Positions 26,641 through 34,431 of a stretch of 36,440 nt of DNA are shown piece by piece. Positions within the stretch are counted from its first letter, which is position 1. Each line of letters begins with the position of its first letter. Source of the stretch: an uncultured Lachnospiraceae bacterium (GTDB lineage: Bacteria; Bacillota; Clostridia; Lachnospirales; Lachnospiraceae); assembly GCA_902796595.1 (NCBI GenBank), contig CADBPM010000093.1, forward strand, positions 1-36,440. The letters run 5' to 3'. The position numbers and the translations under genes are program-made. The notes beneath the pieces are model-generated. The model saw only the letters and a program-made list of their open reading frames with translations, ran no database searches and was not told the DNA's origin.

Positions 26641-26659
26641 ATTATCACCTCTGAATTTT

Positions 26660-26687
26660 ATTATATCCTTCGGCTTCTACTTGTCAA
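26660..26687 (-). promoter_or_regulatory. Consensus promoter of the glycerophosphodiesterase-hypB operon
   Basis: On the minus strand TTGACA (26682-26687), a 16-bp spacer and TATAAT (26660-26665); both hexamers are perfect. It is back to back with the lipoprotein promoter, the two -35 boxes being 11 bp apart. Confidence 0.85.
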
Positions 26688-26698
26688 TCACCATCATT

Positions 26699-26727
26699 TT
26701 GACATGGCTTTCAATCTATGGTATTAT
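26699..26727 (+). promoter_or_regulatory. Promoter of the lipoprotein gene
   Basis: TTGACA (26699-26704), a 17-bp spacer and TATTAT (26722-26727), with an extended -10 TGG directly before it. Confidence 0.85.
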
Positions 26728-26751
26728 TATAAGAATGTTTGTAGGTCGAAA

Positions 26752-26774
26752 GATTAAGTGTTTGAAACTTAATC
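26752..26774 (+). other. Leader hairpin before the lipoprotein ribosome site
   Basis: GATTAAGT (26752-26759) pairs with ACTTAATC (26767-26774), eight perfect pairs. AAAGGAGGG follows at once and ATG is 12 bases later. Confidence 0.6.
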
Positions 26775-26786
26775 AAAGGAGGGAAT

Positions 26787-27473
26787 ATGAATTTAAAAAA
26801 GAGACTTGCTGCTACTCTTGTTGCAGTGCTTGCTATTTCAACGATTGCAGCATGTGGAAAAAAGAATAATGCATCAAGTGAAAAAAGCAGTTCTGTTTCA
26901 TCGCTTATTTCAGACGTAAAAGTTACAAGTGAAAGTTCCGTTGCACCGTCAAGCGATGTCAAGTCATCTGGCAACGATAAGAGTGAGAGTATCAGTTCAG
27001 AAAAAAGCAGCACAGATCCGGAAACTTCAAGCGAGAGTCTTTCGCCAAACCGTGCATCTTCAGCTCTTATCCCATCAAATCAGATAACAGAGGCGGATGA
27101 AGAAACTGTTTACAATGCCCTTGAATACATAGCAGGTACTGTCGAAATAGGAACAGCTGGAAGCTCTCTTAAGACTGTTGATGCAGCGTCATATACTCTG
27201 GATTTCAGTATAATAACCAACATCTCAAACGAGGATATTGAGAGGATATCAAAGGAATACATATCAGGAGTATTTGAACCAAATCAGTTTAAAGAACAGA
27301 TGGATGCGCTGGTTGCCTGTGCAAAGGAGCTTGTTTCAGGTGACAAAAAAGAAGTAAAGGAAAGACTTGAAGAAGCAGGCGTTCCTGATTCTGATTACCC
27401 ATGGAATGGGTACGATATGGGCGTGCTTGAAGCTATGCAGAAAGCTGCCACAGCTGCCGCAGAAGGAAAATAG
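26787..27473 (+). CDS. Putative lipoprotein
   Basis: The 228-residue product has a lipoprotein signal: MNLKKR, a hydrophobic run, and a lipobox IAAC with Cys at residue 23, so it is likely lipid-anchored outside the cytoplasmic membrane. A Ser/Glu/Lys-rich disordered spacer follows (~25-95) before a folded, mostly helical domain of ~130 residues (ITEADEETVYNALEYIAGTVEIG...). I do not recognise the domain. ATG follows the strong AAAGGAGGG. It has its own consensus promoter and a terminator. Confidence 0.85.
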   Translation: MNLKKRLAATLVAVLAISTIAACGKKNNASSEKSSSVSSLISDVKVTSESSVAPSSDVKSSGNDKSESISSEKSSTDPETSSESLSPNRASSALIPSNQITEADEETVYNALEYIAGTVEIGTAGSSLKTVDAASYTLDFSIITNISNEDIERISKEYISGVFEPNQFKEQMDALVACAKELVSGDKKEVKERLEEAGVPDSDYPWNGYDMGVLEAMQKAATAAAEGK

Positions 27474-27502
27474 AACAAAGAGTCGCATCCACGCGGAGCG
27501 TT

Positions 27503-27546
27503 TTTTAATTTATAGGAATTCCGGAGGAATTTCCTATAAATTAAAA
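27503..27546. repeat. Long palindrome after the lipoprotein gene
   Basis: TTTTAATTTATAGGAA (27503-27518) pairs perfectly with 27531-27546 over 16 bp. The middle adds a TTCC/GGAA stem with a GGA loop and one bulged T. Its right end shares four As with the next terminator, so the two structures compete. Confidence 0.75.
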
Positions 27547-27580
27547 GCTCCCTGCCATGTATGTAAGGCAGGGAGCTTTT
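27543..27580. terminator. Bidirectional terminator between lipoprotein and PfkB-like gene
   Basis: AAAAGCTCCCTGCC (27543-27556) pairs with GGCAGGGAGCTTTT (27567-27580), 14 perfect pairs, with T runs in both directions. It lies six bases from the end of the minus-strand gene. Confidence 0.9.
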
Positions 27581-27585
27581 ATATT

Positions 27586-28494
27586 TCACCCCCAGATAAG
27601 TCTGTGCCATTTTTCAAGCTGCTCATCAGTCATGAAACCATTGCTGGTTCCTACGAAACCGATCTTGTAGGAAGCAAAGAGAAGAGCGTCCTTAATGGAA
27701 ACAACAGGATCTTTTGTCTTTGCATATCTGTGCGCGAAACATGCACATAATGCATTGCCTGCTCCTGCAGTACTTAAAACCTGATTTGTAGCAACAGAAT
27801 CATATTTTGCTATGGTTCCGGTTGTCTTATCAAACATTATAAGACCGTCACGTCCGAGAGAAAGTACAATGATATCGTTATTGTACTTGTTTTCTATATC
27901 TTTGATAAAATCATACGGGTCTTCATCAAGATAGGTGTCTGCAAAGAATATGATATCTGAATTTCCCAGGAAATCGGTGTTGTATTTTTCCTTTTCTCTG
28001 CGGAATGCATGGAATTTTGTTATTATCTGTTTGTTCTGCTCTTTTGCGGCCTGTATCATCGGACGGCAGAAATTGGCATTTGAGAGCATTACGATATCTG
28101 CCTCTGCTATAAGAGGAGAGACCATAGACATATCGTAGCTTACATCAGTAATATTTTTGGAATCCTCAAATATCTGTTCATTTCTTTTCTTATCAAAGAA
28201 TATGACAGCTTCAGGTGTAGCATCAAGCAGAGGAAGCACATAATCTGTTGAAACATTTACCTTTCTGTCCGGCGGATTGAATATTGCCATGTTCTGGTCT
28301 CGTCCTACCATAGAAAGAAATGTTACTTCATCACCGAGCCATGTTAACGCAAGTGATTCATTGTAGGCATCACCGCCAATTGACGAGTGAATGGAATTTG
28401 GAAGATAGACAAGCTGCTCGCTTGTGAGAGGAAGCTTATCTACACCAAGAATGGTTTCAATCTGCGAAAAGCCTGCAACTACATATTTGCTCAT
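27586..28494 (-). CDS. PfkB-family carbohydrate kinase-like protein with altered active site
   Basis: A ribokinase-fold protein of 302 residues. It has the N-terminal GGDAYNESLALTWLGDEVTFLSMVG motif and the C-terminal LSTAGAGNALCACF. The usual second motif is D-T-x-G-A-G-D, in which the last Asp is the catalytic base. Here that Asp is Asn247 (codon AAT) and the leading Asp is Ser241. The anion hole GAG is kept. Catalysis may therefore be lost or altered, suggesting a sensor or regulatory role, but it could be a normal feature of a subfamily I do not know. The gene is monocistronic, with a TATAAT promoter and a terminator. Confidence 0.8.
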   Translation of the reverse strand: MSKYVVAGFSQIETILGVDKLPLTSEQLVYLPNSIHSSIGGDAYNESLALTWLGDEVTFLSMVGRDQNMAIFNPPDRKVNVSTDYVLPLLDATPEAVIFFDKKRNEQIFEDSKNITDVSYDMSMVSPLIAEADIVMLSNANFCRPMIQAAKEQNKQIITKFHAFRREKEKYNTDFLGNSDIIFFADTYLDEDPYDFIKDIENKYNNDIIVLSLGRDGLIMFDKTTGTIAKYDSVATNQVLSTAGAGNALCACFAHRYAKTKDPVVSIKDALLFASYKIGFVGTSNGFMTDEQLEKWHRLIWG

Positions 28495-28597
28495 AATCTT
28501 CTCCCTTTCAACTAGAACCCATCGCCCGTTCTATGAGCGAAGGCTGTATCGTATATTGTGTTTTGCGCAGTGAAAGCGCGACTATATTCTTAAAAAA

Positions 28598-28626
28598 ATT
28601 ATACCCTTTAAGCAAAATTTTTACAA
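28598..28626 (-). promoter_or_regulatory. Promoter of the PfkB-like gene
   Basis: On the minus strand TTGTAA (28621-28626), a 17-bp spacer and TATAAT (28598-28603). The leader is about 95 bases and includes a small GCGC/GCGC hairpin and a TAGAAC/GTTCTA repeat. Confidence 0.75.
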
Positions 28627-28680
28627 TATGCTATTTATAAAGTTTGTATAGAAATTTCTTTTTTTATATTAAGCAAATTA

Positions 28681-28840
28681 AGGACTAGCCGGCCATGCTT
28701 TATCGCTCTCGCGATGGCCGGCAGAGTGTATTACCGGACTCTGTCCGATAATACAATATAAGGACTAGCCGGCCATGCTTTATCGCTCTCGCGATGGCCG
28801 GCAGAGTGTATTACCGGACTCTGTCCGATAATACAATATA
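28681..28840 (+). repeat. Two perfect 80-bp tandem copies of the two-hairpin element
   Basis: Bases 28681-28760 and 28761-28840 are identical. Each contains the 78-bp core (28683-28760, 28763-28840). Stem 1 pairs GCCGGCCAT with ATGGCCGGC, nine perfect bp. Stem 2 pairs 13 positions with one C/A mismatch and a TCT loop (28727-28755 and 28807-28835). It lies between divergent genes pfkB-like and tldD and is related to copy A at 17194. Confidence 0.9.
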
Positions 28841-28858
28841 TAGTAAGCGAAGAAAATA

Positions 28859-28926
28859 ATTGCGGATAGAGTCTGATCTATCCAGCATGTAAATGAAATT
28901 ACTTATTTCGTTTACGATATTGCAAT
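28859..28926 (+). repeat. Palindromic element in the tldD leader
   Basis: An outer ATTGC/GCAAT pair (28859-28863, 28922-28926) encloses two hairpins: GGATAGA/TCTATCC (28864-28883) and an 11-bp stem GTAAATGAAAT/ATTTCGTTTAC (28889-28915, one G-T). Bases 28903-28919 are the exact reverse complement of 35473-35489. The remaining 28927-29037 holds a weak TATAAA (28941-28946) and an ATG-proximal AGGAGAG, and nothing else I can name. Confidence 0.6.
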
Positions 28927-29037
28927 AAGTTTGTCAGTAGTATAAAATTGTAACAGTGGTGTCTTTAGACCAAAGTTTGTAACGAACATATATGGAATAT
29001 AGTACACTTTTACAACAATTCATGATAGGAGAGTTAA

Positions 29038-30471
29038 ATGAAGGCAAAATTTTCACCGTATCTTACCAGCATTGCTGACGGTATGAAGAAGGTAATTGCC
29101 ATACTTGGTGAAAAGTATGATTATGTCAGCGTTCTTTCAACCGATTCCATCGGCTGGGGCATGCAGGCAACGAAAACAGTCATGACTATCCAGAACGAGA
29201 CCATGACCACTGAGAGGGGCAATGTAATAAGAGTCTGCAAGGATGGACTTTACAGCGAGTATTCTTTCAACCAGTTTGACCCGAGGAATCCGGAAAAAAC
29301 AGCCAAAGAGGCAATAGAGGCAATAGAGGCGCAGCTTGCTCTTGTCGAGGCTACCGGAAGCGAGGTTTATAAGACAGACGTGCTTTCGAATGAACCATGC
29401 ACACTTATGGTTGAATTTGACACAGAACAGACACCTGAAGACTGCGATCAGGATAAGGTAATGCAGGGACTTGTTGAAATAAAGGAAGAAGCATTAAAGC
29501 TTGAACCGGATCTTATAGAAATATCAGTAGGTCTTCAGTCCACGCATATTTCAAAGATGTTCCTTACAAAGAACCGTGATATGCGCCAGAGTTACGTTTA
29601 TTCAGAAGGCCATGTCTACCCGGTAATGTTTGCAAATGGCAAGAATGTCATGAGTTATGAGGGCAAGAGCGGCCGCAAGGGCCCGGAACTTATAAATGAA
29701 CTTAAAGGCGTTGTAAAGGAAGCTGTTGAAAATACAAAGGCAATAAGCAATGCAAAGCCTGTAGAACCGGGCGAGTACGATATCATCACATCACCGGAAG
29801 TAACGGGACTTATAGCACATGAGGCTTTCGGGCATGGCGTTGAAATGGATATGTTCGTGAAGGAGCGTGCCCTTGGCGCAAAGTATATCGACAAGCGTGT
29901 CGGTTCAGATCTTGTTACCATGCATGAAGGTGCAAAATGCGCAGAAGATGTTACAAGCTATGCTTTTGATGATGAAGGAAACCTTGCAGGAGATGTGGTT
30001 GAAATAGACCATGGCATCTTAAAGACAGGTATCTGCGATGCCCTTTCTGCCCTTCGTCTTGGCACAAGGCCTACAGGCAACGGCAAGCGTGAGAATTTTG
30101 AACATAAAGTCTATACAAGAATGACAAATACCATCTTTGATTCAGGTGACAGCAAGCTTGAGGATATGATAGCAAGCATTGAATCAGGTTATCTGTTAAA
30201 GGGTATGTCATCAGGTATGGAGGACCCTAAGCATTGGGGAATCCAGTGCCTTGTAAGCTGTGGCCTTGAAATAAAGGGAGGCAAGCTTACCGGTAAGGTT
30301 GTTGCACCTATTGTCATGACAGGTTATGTTCCTGACCTTTTAGGTTCTATCAGCATGCTTTCCGATGATCGTGAAGTTTTCGGAAATGGAGGATGCGGTA
30401 AGGGTTATAAAGAATGGGTCAAGGTTTCAGATGGCGGCCCATATCTTAAAGCGAGAGCGAGGTTAGGATGA
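29038..30471 (+). CDS. tldD: TldD family metalloprotease
   Basis: TldD is the zinc-bearing half of the TldD/TldE heterodimer, which digests unfolded peptides and matures some ribosomally made peptides. The 477 residues carry the zinc-binding HExxxH as HEAFGH (261-266) within GLIAHEAFGHGVEMDMF, and a C-terminal GGCGKGYKEW stretch. The N-terminus has no signal peptide, so it is cytoplasmic. ATG follows AGGAGAG. The tldE start overlaps its end, giving coupled translation of the pair. No peptide precursor is evident nearby. Confidence 0.92.
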   Translation: MKAKFSPYLTSIADGMKKVIAILGEKYDYVSVLSTDSIGWGMQATKTVMTIQNETMTTERGNVIRVCKDGLYSEYSFNQFDPRNPEKTAKEAIEAIEAQLALVEATGSEVYKTDVLSNEPCTLMVEFDTEQTPEDCDQDKVMQGLVEIKEEALKLEPDLIEISVGLQSTHISKMFLTKNRDMRQSYVYSEGHVYPVMFANGKNVMSYEGKSGRKGPELINELKGVVKEAVENTKAISNAKPVEPGEYDIITSPEVTGLIAHEAFGHGVEMDMFVKERALGAKYIDKRVGSDLVTMHEGAKCAEDVTSYAFDDEGNLAGDVVEIDHGILKTGICDALSALRLGTRPTGNGKRENFEHKVYTRMTNTIFDSGDSKLEDMIASIESGYLLKGMSSGMEDPKHWGIQCLVSCGLEIKGGKLTGKVVAPIVMTGYVPDLLGSISMLSDDREVFGNGGCGKGYKEWVKVSDGGPYLKARARLG

Positions 30472-31757
30472 TGCAGGAATATATTAAGGAATTACTTAAA
30501 ACTTCTAAGGCTGATGCATGGGAAATTAAAAATACAACTACAGAAGGCTGGGAATTTTATTTTATAAGACATAAGCTTGACCAGAATCGTGTAAAGCATG
30601 TTGAGCATACTATGGTCACTGTTTATAAGAAGAGTGAAGACGGTAAGATCATGGGCGGGGCTACAGGTGAGATAGCGCCGACAGCCGACAGGGAAAGTGT
30701 TGAAAAGATGATCGCAACGCTTTTAAAGCAGGCAGAACTGGTAAAGAATCCTGTTTATGAGCTTAATTCACCTTCTGAGGCAAAAGCTACGATCAAAAAT
30801 AAGGGAAACAATGTTTCACTCATCTGCGGCGACTTTATAGATGCAATGAAACATGTTTCTGAAACACCTACAGAAGATATCAATTCATACGAAATCTTTG
30901 TAAATGGTGATACGACCCGCTATATGAATTCTAATGGAATCGATATCACAACAAGCGCTCCTTCTTCATTTATCGAGGTAGTTGTAAATGCAAGAAAGGA
31001 TGATCATGAGATAGAGCTTTACCGCAGTTACAAGTCCGGTACCTGCGATAGAAAGTATCTTTTAAGCGACATTGAAAAGACACTTGCCTATGGAAAAGAC
31101 AGGCTTGTTGCAGAACCTACACCGGATCTTAAGAAGGCAGCAGTTCTTTTTTCGACAAAGGATGCTGTAGAGATATATAGCTTCTTCGCGGATCAGTGCA
31201 GTGCTGCCCTGAAGTACAGGGGCATTTCCAAGGTAGAGGTCGGCAAGGACTTTATAGAGGATGTAAAGGGAGATAAGGTAAGCGTAAGGACAGTAAAAGA
31301 ACTTGAAAATTCTTCCAACAATGCGGATTTCGACAGAGAAGGCGCACTTGTAAGGGATGTGGAACTTATAAGCGGCAATGTGGTTAAAAATATACTGGGA
31401 ACACGCCAGTATTCACAGTACCTTGGTCTTGAGAATTCATTTATACCTGGCAACTTTGTTGCCGAAGGCGGTACAAGAACAGATGAGGAACTTCGTTCAG
31501 GCAGCGTTCTTGAAATAGTGGAATTCTCAGACTTCCAGGTAGACCCGATGTCAGGCGACCTTGCAGGAGAGATCAGACTTGGTTACTGGCATGACGGCAA
31601 TCAGGTTAAAATAGTATCCGGCGGCTCCATTTCAGGAAATATGAAGGAACTTGCAAAGGATATGTATCTTTCAAAGAATCAGGCTCAGTATAATAATTAT
31701 AAGATACCTTCCCTTACAAGAATCGAAGGTGTCCAGATTACTGGGATAAGTGAATAA
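30468..31757 (+). CDS. TldE/PmbA family protein
   Basis: The non-catalytic partner of TldD, 429 residues. It has the PmbA/TldD fold with the C-terminal NFVAEGGTRTDEELRSGSVLEIVEFSDFQVDPMSGDLAGEIR run, typical of TldE, but no HExxxH, as expected. The start is ATG 30468 or the next codon, ATG 30471, overlapping the tldD TGA. A terminator follows within 11 bases of the stop. Confidence 0.9.
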   Translation: MMQEYIKELLKTSKADAWEIKNTTTEGWEFYFIRHKLDQNRVKHVEHTMVTVYKKSEDGKIMGGATGEIAPTADRESVEKMIATLLKQAELVKNPVYELNSPSEAKATIKNKGNNVSLICGDFIDAMKHVSETPTEDINSYEIFVNGDTTRYMNSNGIDITTSAPSSFIEVVVNARKDDHEIELYRSYKSGTCDRKYLLSDIEKTLAYGKDRLVAEPTPDLKKAAVLFSTKDAVEIYSFFADQCSAALKYRGISKVEVGKDFIEDVKGDKVSVRTVKELENSSNNADFDREGALVRDVELISGNVVKNILGTRQYSQYLGLENSFIPGNFVAEGGTRTDEELRSGSVLEIVEFSDFQVDPMSGDLAGEIRLGYWHDGNQVKIVSGGSISGNMKELAKDMYLSKNQAQYNNYKIPSLTRIEGVQITGISE

Positions 31758-31767
31758 AAAGTTTTTG

Positions 31768-31802
31768 GGGCAATCAGATAAAGACTGGTTGCCCTTCTTT
31801 TT
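31768..31802 (+). terminator. Terminator after tldE
   Basis: GGGCAATCAG (31768-31777) pairs with CTGGTTGCCC (31785-31794), ten pairs with one G-T, loop ATAAAGA, followed by TTCTTTTT. The EamA gene starts 15 bases later, so it may also be read through. Confidence 0.8.
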
Positions 31803-31816
31803 GGAGATAAGCTAAA

Positions 31817-32773
31817 ATGAATGAAATGAAAAGTAAATTTTGGACAAGAGGGATCGTAGTTCTTATTACAGCCTTCTTTTGCTGCACCCTTTGGGGAAGT
31901 GCATCTCCTGCTATAAAGATAGGATATAAACTCTTTGATATAGAGGCAGATGATACAGCCTCAAGAATCCTTTTTGCAGGAATAAGATTTATGATCGCAG
32001 GAGTAATGGTGATCTTAACAGGGAGCTTTATGGCAAAAAAGGTGCTTATTCCAAGGATAGTCTCGATAAAATATGTTGCTGTTCTTGCTATGTTTCAGAC
32101 AATAATTCAATATATATTTTTCTATATGGGACTGGCACATACATCAGGAGTGAGAGGCTCTATAATAAATGCAGCAGGAAGCTTTTTTAGCATATTTTTG
32201 GCAGTTGCAGTATTTCACTTTGAAAAGCTTACTTTAAGAAAAGTTATAGGGAGTATCCTTGGCTTTGCAGGAGTTCTTCTTGTAATAACAGGAGGCAATC
32301 TTTCTTTTATGGAAGGCAGTGTTTCTCTGCAGGGAGAAGGCGCCCTTCTTATGGCATGTCTTGCCAGTGCCTTTGCAGGCTGTTTTATAAAGCTTTTTTC
32401 GAGTAAGGAAGATCCAGTTACTTTAAGCGGTTGGCAGTTTCTTATAGGCGGAACAGTAATGACTATCGTGGGATATTGTTTTGGAGGACACTTTGGCAGT
32501 ATATCTTCTGCGGCAGTTAGTCTTATTATATACATGGGATTTATTTCGGCAGGAGCCTATACACTTTGGGGCATACTTTTAAAGTACAATCCTGTAAGTC
32601 TTGTTACAGTTTTAGGCTTTATAAATCCTGTCATGGGCGTTATCCTTTCTGCAATATTTTTAGGAGAACAAAGCGAGGCAGCAAATATAACAGGGATATT
32701 TGCTCTTGTTTTGGTATGTGCAGGGATAATAGTTGTGAATACATCTTTAGAGCGTAAGAGCAGAGGAAAATAA
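31817..32773 (+). CDS. DMT superfamily (EamA) transporter
   Basis: A 318-residue membrane protein with about ten hydrophobic segments and two EamA repeats. The first includes FCCTLWGSASPAIKIGY and the second ends in LGFINPVMGVILSAIFLGEQSEAANITGIFALVLVCAGIIVV, a standard EamA close. These transporters export amino acids or other metabolites, but the substrate cannot be read. ATG follows TTGGAG with ten bases between. No separate promoter is clear; it may rely on read-through from tldDE. Confidence 0.88.
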   Translation: MNEMKSKFWTRGIVVLITAFFCCTLWGSASPAIKIGYKLFDIEADDTASRILFAGIRFMIAGVMVILTGSFMAKKVLIPRIVSIKYVAVLAMFQTIIQYIFFYMGLAHTSGVRGSIINAAGSFFSIFLAVAVFHFEKLTLRKVIGSILGFAGVLLVITGGNLSFMEGSVSLQGEGALLMACLASAFAGCFIKLFSSKEDPVTLSGWQFLIGGTVMTIVGYCFGGHFGSISSAAVSLIIYMGFISAGAYTLWGILLKYNPVSLVTVLGFINPVMGVILSAIFLGEQSEAANITGIFALVLVCAGIIVVNTSLERKSRGK

Positions 32774-32789
32774 CTTCTTTAGAAAAAGC

Positions 32790-32818
32790 TTGACGGATAC
32801 CGGTAATAATGATAAACT
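32790..32818 (+). promoter_or_regulatory. Promoter of the malQ-lacI operon
   Basis: TTGACG (32790-32795), a 17-bp spacer and TAAACT (32813-32818). Moderate fit to consensus. Confidence 0.55.
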
Positions 32819-32828
32819 GAAATTAATC

Positions 32829-32840
32829 GGAAACGTTTCC
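32829..32840 (+). promoter_or_regulatory. LacI-family operator upstream of malQ
   Basis: GGAAACGTTTCC is a perfect 12-bp palindrome with the central CG of LacI/GalR operators. It lies about five bases beyond the predicted transcription start, where binding would block RNA polymerase. A LacI-family gene is the second gene of the operon, so autoregulation is likely. Confidence 0.75.
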
Positions 32841-32847
32841 AAAACTT

Positions 32848-32892
32848 GTGCTTTTGCGGAGCAAAAGTGCTAAGTATCAGCTTTACTGATAC
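32848..32892 (+). other. Two leader hairpins upstream of malQ
   Basis: GTGCTTTTGC (32848-32857) pairs with GCAAAAGTGC (32861-32870), ten pairs with two G-T, around a GGA loop. GTATCAG (32874-32880) pairs with CTGATAC (32886-32892), loop CTTTA. No T run follows either. Confidence 0.6.
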
Positions 32893-32928
32893 AGTACAAA
32901 GAAATGAACCATCATTAAGGAGAAGCTT

Positions 32929-34422
32929 ATGAGGCGAGCAGGAATACTTATGGCGGTCAGTTCACTTCCGTCAAAATACGGTATCGGGTGTTTTTCTAAA
33001 GAAGCTTGTGAATTTGTAGACTGCCTTGTGAATGCAGGTCAGAGTATATGGCAGATACTTCCGTTAGGACCTACAAGCTATGGTGACAGTCCATACCAGT
33101 CATTTTCAACCTTTGCCATCAATCCATATTTTATAGATCCTGAAACTCTGATATCATACGGATGGATCACTGAAGAAGATTGCAATGAGTATGACTGGGG
33201 AAAAAAGAGTGACAGAGTTGACTATGCTGCTGTCTATGCTGCACGATTCAAACTTTTAAAGAAAGCATTTACGGCAGCTAAAAAGAAGAACGACAGTAAG
33301 GTAACAAAAGCATTTTTATCATTTAAAAATGAAAATGAATTCTGGCTTCCTGATTATGCACTTTTCATGGCACTTAAGGATGCACATGACGGCAAGGCAT
33401 GGAGTGAATGGGAAGAAGAACTTAAGGTAAGGAAAGAAGGAGCTCTTAAGGAGGCTTTTAAGAAATACGCTGACGAAGTCGAATTTTACGAATTTCTTCA
33501 GTTTGAAGCAGCGAGAGAATGGAAGGCTGTAAAAGATTATGCGAATGAAAAGGGCATAAGCATAGTGGGAGATATACCGATCTATGTTGCGTTTGATTCG
33601 TCTGATGCATGGGCAGCGCCTGAACTTTTCCAGTTTAAGGATATGGAACCGGTTGCAGTAGCAGGATGCCCTCCGGATGCATTTACAGCGGATGGACAGC
33701 TTTGGGGCAATCCTCTTTACAACTGGCCTTACCATAAGGAAACTGGCTATGCATGGTGGATGAAGCGTCTGGGACACTCATTTGAGATTTATGATATAGT
33801 CCGTATAGATCATTTCAGAGGTTTTGATGCTTACTATTCAATACCTTATCCTGCTGAAAATGCAAGAAAAGGGAAGTGGGTGAAGGGTCCGGGCTATGAC
33901 CTTTTTAAGACAATGAAGGAAAGATTAGGAGATCACCCTGTTATTGCAGAGGATTTAGGCTTCCTTACAGCTTCGGTAAAGAGACTTGTTAAGAAGACAG
34001 GGTATCCGGGTATGAAGGTGCTGCAGTTTGCATTTAATGCAGGAGAGGATTCAGACTACCTTCCGCATAATTTCAACCCGAATACAGTTGTATATACAGG
34101 AACTCACGATAACGATACGACTCTTTCGTGGTATGAGGGGCTTAAGGCAGCTGATAAGAAGATGGCAGATAAGTATCTTGGCATTCCGAAAGATGAAAAG
34201 AAGGCAGAAATACCTTGGTATATGATAAAAGCAGCTTATGCAAGTGTAAGTGAACTTGCTGTCATCCCTATGCAGGATGTACTTTCACTTGGCGGAGCAG
34301 CTCGTATGAATTTTCCTTCTACCCTTGGCGGCAATTGGGAATGGAGAATGAAGAGCGGCGCATTTACAAAGGCAAAGCAGAGAAAACTTCGCGATCTTGC
34401 AGAAACATATTGGCGTAAATGA
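32929..34422 (+). CDS. malQ: 4-alpha-glucanotransferase (amylomaltase)
   Basis: This GH77 enzyme transfers alpha-1,4-glucan segments between maltodextrins in the cytoplasm. The 497 residues match the type. It opens RRAGILMAVSSLPS, and has GDSPYQSFSTFAINPYFI, GDIPIYVAFDSSDAW, the nucleophile Asp294 (RIDHFRGFD), the acid/base Glu341 (AEDLG) and Asp394 (THDND), so the catalytic trio is complete. ATG follows AAGGAGAAG. It is ten bases before the lacI-type gene and behind a LacI-type operator. Confidence 0.96.
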   Translation: MRRAGILMAVSSLPSKYGIGCFSKEACEFVDCLVNAGQSIWQILPLGPTSYGDSPYQSFSTFAINPYFIDPETLISYGWITEEDCNEYDWGKKSDRVDYAAVYAARFKLLKKAFTAAKKKNDSKVTKAFLSFKNENEFWLPDYALFMALKDAHDGKAWSEWEEELKVRKEGALKEAFKKYADEVEFYEFLQFEAAREWKAVKDYANEKGISIVGDIPIYVAFDSSDAWAAPELFQFKDMEPVAVAGCPPDAFTADGQLWGNPLYNWPYHKETGYAWWMKRLGHSFEIYDIVRIDHFRGFDAYYSIPYPAENARKGKWVKGPGYDLFKTMKERLGDHPVIAEDLGFLTASVKRLVKKTGYPGMKVLQFAFNAGEDSDYLPHNFNPNTVVYTGTHDNDTTLSWYEGLKAADKKMADKYLGIPKDEKKAEIPWYMIKAAYASVSELAVIPMQDVLSLGGAARMNFPSTLGGNWEWRMKSGAFTKAKQRKLRDLAETYWRK

Positions 34423-34431
34423 GGATTTGAT

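Noticed and set aside
26399..26869. 156-residue plus-strand frame over the glycerophosphodiesterase start and the lipoprotein promoter
   Set aside because: It covers two consensus promoters and the starts of two well-supported genes.
28495..28570. A fourth, degenerate copy of the two-hairpin element in the PfkB-like leader
   Set aside because: An ACTAG start and an ATATTG end occur, but in inconsistent orientation, and the stems do not align.
28681..28840. CRISPR array
   Set aside because: Only two copies, directly adjacent with no spacers, and a repeat length of 80 bp.
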